The translations under genes were made by a program, and so were the position numbers. A model generated the notes under the pieces. The model saw only the letters and a program-made list of their open reading frames with translations, did not search any database and was not told where the DNA came from. A stretch of DNA of 64,000 bases. Origin: Prinia subflava. Its lineage: Eukaryota; Chordata; Aves; Passeriformes; Cisticolidae. This document shows, in pieces, positions 1-11,800 of the stretch. Location of the stretch: the NCBI RefSeq assembly GCF_021018805.1, contig NC_086251.1, positions 40,370,767 through 40,434,766 on the forward strand, given 5' to 3'. Every line of letters starts with the position of its first letter. The stretch's first letter is position 1.

Positions 1-2766
1 ATAGGGCAGTCCCAGTGCCAGTGTGCATGGCCCTGGTGAGACCTCAAGTGCTCTCAGAGCACCCAGTGGTGGTCCAGGGACTGTTTCAAGATGGATGGGG
101 TTGAAAACTCAGGAACAGCTTTCCTAGCTACCTTATTCCTCAGAACCAAAGCAGTACTGCTTGGTGGAGGGGGCTGTCTTGTGAGACACACAGCCAGGAA
201 TGACAGCTGAAGTTCAGACTTACTGACCTAGAGTTTGTCCCCAGTCCTGTGCTCCTAAACTCCTCCATTCATCCCACCAGCTGCTCCACACACAGTTAAG
301 ACATACAAGGGCCATGAAGACCAGGCCAGAAGTTAAGTCAGTCAGGGGTACCAACTCTACAGGGATTTGCAGAAGGCCAGGGAGGAGCAGGATTTGGCTG
401 CACAATGTAGTGTTTCCTGCTCTGTACCAAGCACAGGACAGAGTTCATGAGAACAACCAGTGACCAATCCCAAATATGCTGGGAACCCCACTCAGCAAAG
501 ACACTAGGGCTCTCTGGAGGAGCCCTGTGGCTCATTCCTATCACTCTACAGCATGGTCAGAGTGTTGGGTTGTTGTGACAGACCAGACTGGACAAAGTGT
601 TTGACTCCATATGAACAAAGGGATTGAAGGGATTAGAGTAATGACAGTACAAAACAAACAAGCACCAAAGGCTGGGCTTTATATGCTTAATTTAAAACAG
701 GGCCACATCCAGGCCTCATCCCAACCCCCTCTATTCTGCTCTCTGCCACAGTGGAAGTCCCCACGGGGAACAGAAGCAGGCAGGTATGCTCAGAGCTGCA
801 CACTCCTACCCCCTGGAGCATGCCAGGGCTAGGGCTAGTCAAAATAAGAGGCCTCAGGCACCACAAACTGAGATCCATATGCTGCTTCAGCTGCTTTTCC
901 TCACCCCACACAAGCCTGCCAGTGCTCCTCAGAAACAGCCACACTGAGTCAGGAAGCCTGGGGGGCAAAGGCACAGGCTGGTTTATGTGGGTTTATTGTT
1001 CCAACAGGTTTACCCCAGTGCTTGGTCAGCAGAAAGGACTCAGGTTACCAACAGACACCAAATATGCATATGGTCTCCTAGGACTTATGGACACCAAGGT
1101 GCCTGTGTGTGTCATGTGTGGTGACTGCTCTGCACGAACACTTCCCTATCCCTGAGCCTCCAGGACCCCTTTTCCCATGTGTAGCAACCAAATTATCTCT
1201 TCCAGTGCCATCCTTCCTGCTAATCCCACCAGCACTGGGAGATCCCTGGCGGGGTCTGACAGACACACTCAGCTCAGACTCCTTACAGCCTTGTTCTGCT
1301 CAATAGAATGCAGCAAGGAAAGGAAAGGAGACCCTGCAAAGGTGAACTGTTTGTTCCTCTGCTGGAAGGCACTAGAGACAGCCCTTTCTGTCCACACTGA
1401 ACAGAGGAAAGCGGGCTTCTGCCAGGGTCCTCCTCCAGTCACAGTTCTTTAATAATAGCCTGCAAAGCCAGGTAGTCTCCCCTCCTACCTGGGCTGACAA
1501 AAGAAGTCCCCATGTAGCCTCTCCTACATCTGTCTGCCAAATTGCTCACCCTGGGCCCTAAAGGTGTGGTGTGATGCTAAGGCTTCCTGACACACATTCT
1601 CCAGCAACAGTAGAGGGTATAGCACCTTGAAGCAGTAGTGTCTGAAGAACAGAACTTCTCCAGTCCAGTTTACAAAGGAGCATCCAGAGGCACAAATCTC
1701 TGGTTCATGCTTTTTCCTGTGCAAAATCTTCCTAGCGAAATCCACACTGTCATCCCCTCCCTGATCCACAGGGGACAGAAATCCAGAGCAGGCATTGCAG
1801 ATCTCTGCTTTCTGACATGCATCCCTCCAGCTGCTTTGTTCCTCCAACTCGTGTTTGATGTCTCTGGGTAGCTCCTCATAATCACAGCACTGTCTGTGGC
1901 CACATAAGGGACGAGATCTGAGCACCAAGCTGAATAGTTGTTGTGTTGTTCAAAGTTCTCCCTCGGGACAATATGGGGAGGTTGAATCATTAATTAAGTA
2001 AGCATGGTGGAAAGTCCCAGCTAAAAGAGATGAGTCACTGGATTGCCAGCCCTGTGTTTCCTCCCTGCTGCATCTCTGAGATGACACCTCTCAGCTTATC
2101 AGGGATCACAAGAAGGGAACAATAAAATTCCTCTCTAGTCAGAGCATAGAAAAACACAAGCAGTGTAGGTCCAAGAACTGCCAAATAAACATGAACCAGA
2201 GAGAAAAGGGAAGAGATGGTGCCTTCCTCATATGGAACTGAGGGACCACGAAGTGAGAAATGGATCAATCCTAGCAGCATGGGGCAGGCAGGGGAGCCTA
2301 GCAGCATGAGCAAGTGACACAGAACAAAAGGCATCATTTTAATGGCACTCTCCCACTTGTAAATGTTCAAATTGGTATGCTCCTACTTTTAAATGAACAA
2401 ATGAACACGCTGATAACCTTCACAAATATTTTTAGGCAACAGAATTTCTATTGCTTCAGACTATAAAAGAAGTGTTTTTACAGTCACACTTAGCACAGCA
2501 TAAACACAGGTCCTTACTGGGTCAGTAGGACCTAACAGGGGAGTTTTCTTGTACTGGCCCAACTATGTGCTCACTGTGCTTGTCAGCTGAGTCATGTAGT
2601 CCTGTGTTACCTGGTTTTCTTTCATTCTTCATGAAAACATGGAGATTTTTACAAGTCACATTCTCTGCAGAGCTATACCATTTAGATAAATGTATTTTGT
2701 GTAGATAATTTCAACTCTGACAGTGGATGTGAGAAGGAGGGATATAGATGAAAGCAGCATCCTTAC
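1..2766 (-). other. LTBP2: LTBP2 intron 9, partial
   Basis: Begins with the GTAAGG donor at 2766. No further LTBP2 exon was found here: no minus-strand DINEC or CxCxxGY-type EGF block with splice sites. A 134-codon minus-strand frame at 1524-1928 contains seven or so scattered cysteines but no EGF or TB spacing and is not called. Otherwise no repeat or gene is recognised. Confidence 0.75.
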
Positions 2767-2841
2767 CTTGGCAGTGGCTCCGGTTCAGCCTTTTGTATCC
2801 CTGGGGACACTCCACTTGTCCATTCTCAATCACAGGGTGTG
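2767..2841 (-). CDS. LTBP2: LTBP2 exon 9: end of the first TB domain
   Basis: Acceptor TTTTTTCCCCAG, donor GTAAGG, 75 nt, residues 567-590 with split Ala566 (G + CA). It encodes [20 protein letters not shown] followed by SHCQ, almost the same as human [23 protein letters not shown], and supplies the last two TB1 cysteines (577 and 589). NRS at 585 is a sequon. It exits in phase 1; the next exon should be the first calcium-binding EGF domain (DINEC type). I found no such exon between positions 1 and 2766, so it presumably lies outside the window. Confidence 0.95.
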
Positions 2842-5800
2842 CTGGGGAAAAAAGCAAACAGTGTGGGACACTAGCAGTAGAGCCAGCCACCAGTGTCCTT
2901 CCTTCCCTGCTTTCCTTCCAGAGGGGACAGGGTCCCTAGGCCTGCCTTGGATGGGCTTCTGATGACTCCCAGGGCAGAGGGAAAGGTAAGAGTAGCCACC
3001 TTATCCCTGCAGTGTCTTCTGCTTCTTGGCAAATGCCAAACTGGTGACCCAGACGTCCTGCCTTTGACTGTGTCACTTTGTCTCCTTCTAGGTCAGTTTG
3101 GATAGCCAGGTGGCACATGACAAGGGGGATCAGAGTGAAAGGAATGGCTGAGGTCCTTGACAAGCTGCTGAAAAAACAGCTCAGGCCCTGTTTATTACAT
3201 TTCTTTTTATACTGCATGTGATTTCCTGCCCCAATCCCTCTCATCAAAGAAAAATTCAGATTTTTGCTTAAAATAGTTTTGTGGGTTTCAAAATGTTTTA
3301 TAACACGCACAATTAAACCTCTCCAAATTTTTAAAGGCAAGTAAAATGTGGCCCATAAATTTCTAGCAAGTCAAATATAGGCACTGAATTTTGGAGCAAG
3401 GAAAAGGGAATCTAAGTGGATGGGTTGGGAAGGGAGTGAGCATGGGGTGGGGTAGAAAGAAGGGTACTTTGCCTAATGTTGGGATTTTCCCAGGGTGGGG
3501 TTTCTTCTTAATTTTCTGGACCTTTTGCTTGGAACAAGGAGTGCATGTGACAGCTAAGTGACTGCCCAGCCATATTCCAACCACTCAGTTTCTCCTGCCT
3601 GGCATCAGTAGCTCACTCCTTGGTGTCATACATAGAAAGCTCTCCATGGCAATAGTCATATCGAGGGTCTGGCAGATTTATTACACATGGCAGCTTTCAA
3701 GAACCAGGAACAAACTGAGATCATCCTTACAGCAGGAGATGCTTGGCAAGGTCCTGCAAAATTTAAGACCACAAAGAAAACCTGCAAAGTTTAGGAACAC
3801 ATTCTGGGGGCAGACACAGACATATCCATAACTCTATGCCCTGAACACTTGAACTCTATAAAGCAATTTAATGCCATTCTAGGACAGTTCTTGAAAGGCA
3901 AAAGTAGAGACCAGCCTCTTAAGATAAAGGTGCTTAGGAAATAAAAGACAGGAGAACACATCATCATTACCAGCATGTACCAGGAAGGAGAATAGAAAAT
4001 CTGGTTTTCTCTGGTATATTAAATGAAGCTACAAGGTTTTCCATGTGTATATTGATAGCTGAGTGAAGGACAAAACCAAAAAAATCTATTTACCCCCTTC
4101 AACAGTTTAGTCACAAATTGTAGGCACCAGGTGCTAGCAAATATCCGGATGTTAGGGATGGGGGAGCTCCTGGCAATACTGGGAGTCCCTGGGTAGCTTT
4201 CTAAACTTCTGGGAAGGTAAAAAACCCTCTGGTTGATGGGCTCCAGGCTCAGTACCCCAGTGGGATTTCAGGTCCTTCCACACCACAGCTTGTGGGCCTG
4301 GGGCTACTGACAGGCAATAACTGTGCTTGAAAGCATCTGTCAACCTCAGCCCAATGTGATAACAGACACTCAAATGAAGCACCATTGTTATGTGCAAGCC
4401 CTCTGAGTGGAAGCCAAGCGTGCCGGAGATCAAAAAGTAATGACGTGTCAGAGCCATGCTCCCCCTCTGAAAATCCTTTGTAGAGAAACAGATTCTCCAG
4501 CATCCCTCCAACAGATGCTGCTGGGGAGAGGGCAAGGCAGATGAGCTGCAGGTCTGTGCCACCTTAGCACTTATAAAATTCCAGTTTGCAGAAACGTCAC
4601 TACTTCAGCAAATCACTTGTGAAGCTACGGACAAATGTCTTAACTCTGCAAAGAAACCCATGTTCCCTGGAAAGAATAATTGTAATGTAATGTGAGCAGA
4701 TCTCTCTGTACCAAGGGGGGAACCAAGAACTTCTTGAAGTATTGGATGGAGGAGACTCTCTTTCTGCCAGGACCTGTCCACAAGGGAAGACAATGTGTGG
4801 CTGCAGGAGGATATAAGCTATTAACTCTCAGCTTTGTGCTTGGTTTCTTGAGTAGAGGACTATTTCCTTCCACAAGCTCAGATGTTGCTGAACAACAACA
4901 GAGATGGCCAAAACCTCCTGGAAAAAACAGCCTAGGACACTTAGGTTTCCTGCAAAGGGGATCAGCATCCATCCTTCTCTCATGCAGCTGGTAGGAGGCT
5001 ATTCTTCTGGAACCCACCAAAAGGAAAAAGCTAATCTGGTGATCAGAGAGGGCAGAAGTCTGTCACATCCAGAGCTGAAGAGGCCCCAGTCTGCTGTGTC
5101 TGTCTGTCTACACTCTCTCCAAGAAGGGCTCTCCAGAGACTGAGGCTAGGGATGGAGCAGCTGAGTTGCATCTTTCAGGCAGACAGATTTCAGGTTTGCT
5201 GAGGGCAGGAAGCCCTGGTTCCTGATTCAAGAGTGTGATTTCAGAACCTTGCCTCGTGGGCATTTTAGCCCTGAGGGCAGTGTGCCAAACCAATGTGGTC
5301 ACCAGGTAGCTGCACATTAGGAGTCCCTCTTGGCTCTCCTCATAGCTCCTCTAGCTCTCTGCAAGCTCTGTAGGCCCACCATCCCTGTCAGGGCTGCGCT
5401 CATACAAAGGAGCATGCATGCAATAAGCTCACAGGCTCAGAAAGGAGGTGAGTCAAAGAGTCACAGGCCAAGATTCCCACCAGTATCTTTGTCCCCAGCT
5501 AGAAAAATACTGAAGTAGATCATCATATGAAAGGAAATTAATACATGGAAATTGGGCAGAGGGATTTTGTTGCCCAGCAGGATGATCTTTAGGCAATTAG
5601 GTTAATTTTTCCTCACTTCTCAGGAGAAGAGATTTCACTCAATATCCCTGGCTCCCCAAGCACTGTCTGTGGTGAAGTGGGAAACTTCCCCTAGTGGTGG
5701 TAGCCAGAAGGGTGTGAAGTGAGACAATGTTTGTTGGATGAGATATTACAATACATTAGTCCATACAATATCACTCTGATAAAAGGGGAAGAAGCAAGCC

Positions 5801-8800
5801 TGTGGTCAGATGAGAAGTGAAGAAATGCCCATTTCCTGAAAGCTAGACCATTTATTTTGATTCTTTCCATCTACCATACTAAAGACTCACTGAGAAACCT
5901 TGAGGGTTGCTGTGGTGCCTCTGCTAGTCCTAGGTTTTCCCACACCTGGGAGGTGAAAAAAGCCAGAGTGAATGGTTTCATGACATCTGGAGAAACAGGG
6001 GTGGTGGACTCAGTCAAGCCTCAGCCTGGTTTAGTGTGAAGTAGAGAACAGCCTCCACTGCAGAGAGGACCTGAGCTTCTGAGCTCACTGGCAGAAGAGC
6101 AGAGCAACTTGGACCCACAACAGCCTCCAGAGAGGTATTAGAGGTGCCACCTCAAGAAGCAGCCTGTGGTTGTGTGGATCAGCTGAGTTCTAAGTTAGAA
6201 TGGACACAAGGGAAAGAGACAAATCCTTCTGTCCAGGTCTGTTATGACTGCTCTCCTCTGGATGGTCCGTTGTAAGTAGGCTCCAGCAAGACTTTCTCCA
6301 ACATCCCAGCAAGGGTTGTGGTAGTAGTGGTGGGGAGGGCATGCACCAGGGCTACACGTGCAATACAAAACTAAGTCCTCTGGCTCTACTCATGATCAGT
6401 AAAGATCTTGAAGGTGCAAAAGATGCTTGAAGGAAAAAGACTCTGATAATTCCTTTTTGCCATTTGGTGTTTCAACAGAGAGATCCTCATTCTTCTCCCA
6501 AGGTAGCTTCCAACCCCAACAAAATACCTTGTACCTAAAAACCCCCCAGTTTTGTTAACACTGTGCTGCTATGTGCTGCTACGACAATGCTGTATGTGAG
6601 TGATGAGCAAAACAAGCACTATGCAGAACAAAGCAGTCCTGAAAATGCTCTGCTTTCCCTGGTTAAGCATTGCTTTCTGTGGTACTGGCACAACCTTGCA
6701 GAGGTTTCAGCTTCTTTCCCTACCTCCAGCCTTTTCTTACTGTTCAGCACAGACTCCCTGTGGCACATGGTAACAGTGGCCTCCACAGCCTCCTTCCCAC
6801 ATATCCGGGTTTTTTTTTTTTTCCTGTATCCTACCCCATCTGTTCACAGGAGCAGAGCAGGGGGTTGATTTTCAAGGGGCTGCTGTGGCTGTTTGAATGC
6901 CTGCAGGCACAGCGCAGGGGAGCGCGGCTTGCGGAGCGCGCGGCGTTTCTGACGATGATGACGGCTCCATGGGTGAGCTGCCACCCCTCTCACGGTGGGA
7001 GGTCTGCTAGGGGAGAGCTGCGGGTGCCAAGCCAGACATTGCAAGATCCAATTTTCCAGTGAAATTCAGATTTTTCTCTAGGACAAAAAACTTGAAAAAA
7101 CACGTGGAGTGGGAATAAAAACAAAACAATAGCCTTCAAAGACTTGTTTCTTAATGCAGTTAAAACCCATAGGAGGAGAGAAAGCAGCCCAGAAGATCTG
7201 CAGTGAGCACAATGGATGGGTGCACAGCCCAGCCCATACTCAAGCTGACTATAGCTGGAAATAAGGGACAGGGGGCACTGAAAAATCAGGACCTGGAAAA
7301 TGCAGGTTTACTCCTGCACCCAGAAAGTCTGCCATTTGCACAGAAGGGTGAGACTTGTAGCTTCTGGCAGTACTGGAGATGGTGTCCACTGATAGGGGTG
7401 TTCTCCTGGAATGCTGCTGGTTCCAGAGGTGTGTGGTCTCATGGAGAGGGAGGAGGTAGAAGAGCAGGGCTGTAATCCCCTTTGGGCAGAACTCCCTGCT
7501 ACCAGTTTCCTTTATCCCCATGTGGCTGAGAAGGGCCAAGGCTTTGGGAAAACCAGTATCCAAATCCACACCTGCCATGGGACCTGTAGCTCCAGTCTTG
7601 TCAGGTTTAATTTTCACAGGCCATCTCTAAATATTGTTCCAACACGTTCTTTTCACAGACCACCGTATCCCCCAAAATAACACATGGTCTGGCAGGTAAA
7701 CAGGAGTAGCTCTGCCCAGCAGTGTACCTGCTACTAGCTCTGCATCCTGAGCTTGCTGCAGGACAGGACATTGCTTCAGTGCTGTTCCTCACCAGCACCG
7801 CTCAACTACCGTGCTGGTTCCTGAGCTCCCTTTCAGCCACATCCTAGTTTCTTTACTTCAGCTCTATTTATCAGCTTCTAATTCCCTTTTCCTACTATCA
7901 GTCTTCTCCAGGTTTTACTTTTCAGCTCCTGTTTGCCACTACCCTTCTGTTCTAGCCTTTCACTGTGTGCCCCATTGCTTTCTCCAAGTACTAAAGATCC
8001 AGGAGGGTCATTGAATGTCTCCACCTGATTTATCCTATCTTGCAACACAACACATTTCACCCACCAAATTCTGGCTATAGCTGGACTGCAGTTGCACGGG
8101 AGCATGCAGGTGTCCTGCCACCCTCCAGGCTCATCTCTCTTTCATGGATCAGGCAACAACCAGCCTTTGCTCCAACAGCTCATGGAGCAAGCTCTTGGCT
8201 CTCCCCCTTCTCCCAGGGCTCTCTGACATATCATGGGGATCCTGTCTTTAGTTCTCACTTGCATGAGCAACAGCAGCTCCCAGGAACTTCTACTAGAGCC
8301 TGCTGGAACACCCATCTCTGCGCCCACTTCTCTGAAGACACTTAACAAAGCACAGCCCCCCAGCAGCAAACCACACAGCCCGAGCATGGCCTAAGGAAAT
8401 AGCTAAAATAACACTCACAACAGAGACTCTTGGCCAGGTCAACCCTTAATTTTGAACTCAGCTTTTAACATGGTCTCATTAGGATGCAGACAAAGCATGT
8501 GAGTGCCTTGGCTTTTCTGATGCTGAGCAAAACATAAAAAATAGCTAGGATTGGTCATGGTAAGTTTGCTCGGACAGATGCCTGCCTCCTATTCTTCTTC
8601 TCTGATGTCTTTCCGCACACAAACACGCACCAAACATGAAAGCTGCAGACGATGGAGACATCCGGACGTATCCAGACTCTACTAACAATCAGTGTCTCGG
8701 GCAGACAGTCAATCCAAACAAGTTCCCCATTTGTCTAGCTCTTGCCTGGCTGCACTTCTGTACGTTTGTAAGTGTTTACACTGAACTAGCTTCTGCCATT

Positions 8801-11800
8801 TCTGTCTCTAGTTGCTGGAATTAAATTCCCAGAGCTGTCAAGTCTGCTCTGGTGCATGCTTCCCTAGGACATACGAGAGCAAGGAGTTCTCTATGAAAGT
8901 CACAGTGCTAAGAAGAAAGCTGGAAACATACACTGGACATGTTATCTCTGTGCACGAGACACCAGATCACTGAACTACAGCCCAGTGACTTTGAGTGAGC
9001 TCAACACATGCCAGCAAGGCCAGAAGGCAGAAGGAATGTGAGTGTGGGATGTGGTCTACAGGCAGGAAGTACATGGAACAATGCCTTCACACTGGCATGG
9101 AACTGGAAACCCTGGCAGACAAGGCACAAGGCAATGAGAGGTCACAGTGCTTGGCAGCTCAGTTAAAGAAGTAAGGTCACCGAGAAAGAACTGTTTCCTT
9201 GACTCCACTCTGGGGTCACCTATCTTGTGTGTATGAAGACAACATGCCAGAGAAAGGCATGCTTTCTACCTGGGCTTCTCACTCCACAACACCTGGGCTC
9301 TCTTAGGCTGCCTCCATCATGTGTCTGCCTTACAGGTCCTCGCATGAGAGGTGGCCAAGGCAGGAAGATCCTTGTATACCATTGAACAGGATGAAAATGG
9401 CTCCTTCAGCTAGCCTGAATTCCTGCCAAAATCACAAGAGCCATTAAGTCTCCAAGGAGGAACTTTATCACCCAAAGCCAGAGGGAGTTTCTTGTGGCAC
9501 ATGAATTCAAAAGACTCACATGGGTATTTTTCCTATCTCCCTGGAATTAAAAACAAAGCCATACAAGCATCTGTCCAGTAGTGAAGACGAGCAGTGACAA
9601 TGTGCCTTGAGTTGCAACTGCTCCTGGGACACAGAGCATGTATTGAGCTGTGAGCTGTGGAGCCTGCTGGCAGCTAGGAGTCATTTCTTAAGTGCATTTG
9701 CTCTACTGGTTGGCTGACTGCAAGGAGCACATGGGAGTATTTTGTGTCTGTTTTCACATCTTAGAAACCTGTGATTAGACATATTTTGAAGATCTAAGTC
9801 CAGCAGAGCAAATCACTGCTGCAGCTCTGGCTGCATTGTCTGTCACCTTGCATGCTGGCATGGAAAAGGAGAAAGGAGGTGCAGAGTTTTTGCAGTAATC
9901 TGCAGCCTAATTGAGGTATTAAGCAGCTCCCCTGCTTTCCAATGGAGGGATCAAAGACAGGTGAGAAACAGGGAGACTGCTGTGGGATGGGGAAAAAAAA
10001 GCCATAACTGGGGCTGTGGAGGTCAGGGACAAACAAGAGGGGCTGAGGCCTATGCGGAGCATTTCCTTGTCTGTACTGAACCTGCAGACCCCGGGGTCAC
10101 CCCCACACCACATGTACCCAAAACTTTTTTGGGGCTGGCACATGGGTGAGGGCAGGCAAGCAGTAGCACAGCCAAGGCCACAGCACAGCCATGCAGCTTG
10201 GGAAGATGACAGCAATTAGAGCTTCCAATATCTGGACTGGGTTCCAGGATGCTGACAACCTTGTCTGTGATTGCAAGGAATTTGGCTCCAGTCAGCCCTA
10301 CCCCTGGCTGAGGAGGAATCGAATTGAGAGTGGATAATGAGACGCAAATTCAGCTCTTGGGAATGTGTGTGTAAGCGAGCAGGAAAAACCCTGAGCAGAG
10401 CTAGAAATCACCAACATCACACTTGCTTGCAAAACCTGCCACCTTGGATACCTGCGCTCTATTCAGGAGTCCAAAGTCTCTTGAACCATAGGGTCTGTTT
10501 TCTTTAGTTCTTTGATCCAGTGAAGGGATGTGATTGAGCAGGCAGGCAGCAATGAAAGGAAGCTGGTGGCAGATAGGTAGGGAAGAGGTGAGCAGCTCCC
10601 TGCCCACATTCCACTAGGTGAGTGCACCTTTCCCTGCACCACATCCAGTCAGCACTGGATGCTGAAGCATGTCGATGGGACTGCCTCCTCTCCAGCCAGG
10701 AATCCTCCTGCATGGCCTCTCCACCACAACACAGGATGGGACTGTGGTGCAAGGGGCACCATGAAGCACTCTGAGCAGAGCAGATGAGGAATCCCCATCT
10801 CCTGCTAGATCAGTCTGTCCAGCTCCCAAGTGCAGCAGAATCAGAGCTGGACGCCCATGCCCCTGGAACAGACCCCGGCTGTGCTCCTGCCAATTGTTTG
10901 ATGTAGTGTTATTTCCAGAGCCCCTGCCAAACCCGTGTTGGGCCCAGAGCAAGCCCGTAACTCTATAGGGCCAAGTCTGCAGCCCTCCTCCTCCTCCAAC
11001 TTAGAGTGCACCTCCTAAAACCATGGCTGCTTTTTTCCTGTTTCTCCCTCAGAATGGGGCTGGCATGGTGGGAGCTGTTGGCCACATGAGCCTGGGCCCA
11101 GCACCCAACCCAGAGCACTGTTCCGTGGTGGGCTGGGGCAGCAGCTGGCATGACCCTGCACTCACCTGGGACGTGCTGCCCCTCCCCAAGGACCTTGGGC
11201 CAAGGAGGGCCATGTATCACAACTTGCAGCTCTGCTCCCTGCCTCTGCTATGCGAGCAGCCAAATAATTTTTGCCCACCAAGGTGTAGGCTGTCCCTCAC
11301 GCTGCCCCAGCTCCTGGCCAGCAGCAGTACTCACCTGGCCGGGGGGGGCAGGCCAGGCACTGGTCCATGCCCCAAAAGAGCCCGACACTGCCGCAGCAAT
11401 CCTCCAGCTTGGTTAGCCCTGGCAGGGGGTTGGTGCACTGCAGAGAGAGGAGCAGATCAGGCTTCTATGGGCTGCACAGGAAACATGTGCCCAGCTGGTA
11501 GGGCAGCAGTACGTACTAGCCAGCACAGGGAACAGCTGTCTGGGGTCAGAGGCTGGCACAGCCCTCTTGGCAAAGCTCCCCACTGGGACACAGTGGGACC
11601 AGGGATGTAGATTAAGATAGTAAAAAGTTGTGCAGGCAGAACCTCCCTTGACTGCACCCTTCAGAGGGGAAGGGGCCATCAAACACAGCAGAGATGAAGC
11701 AGAGATGATATCACCTGGCAAAGCCCCAGCATCAGCCCCTTGCCTGGCTGATTAGCCTGTGAAATGGGTGCACCACTCCAGCCCGGCGGGGAGCTTGTTG

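Noticed and set aside
1524..1928. Cys-containing 134-codon minus-strand frame considered as LTBP2 exon 10
   Set aside because: The cysteine spacing fits neither EGF-like nor TB domains, and no DINEC-type start after an acceptor in the required phase is present.
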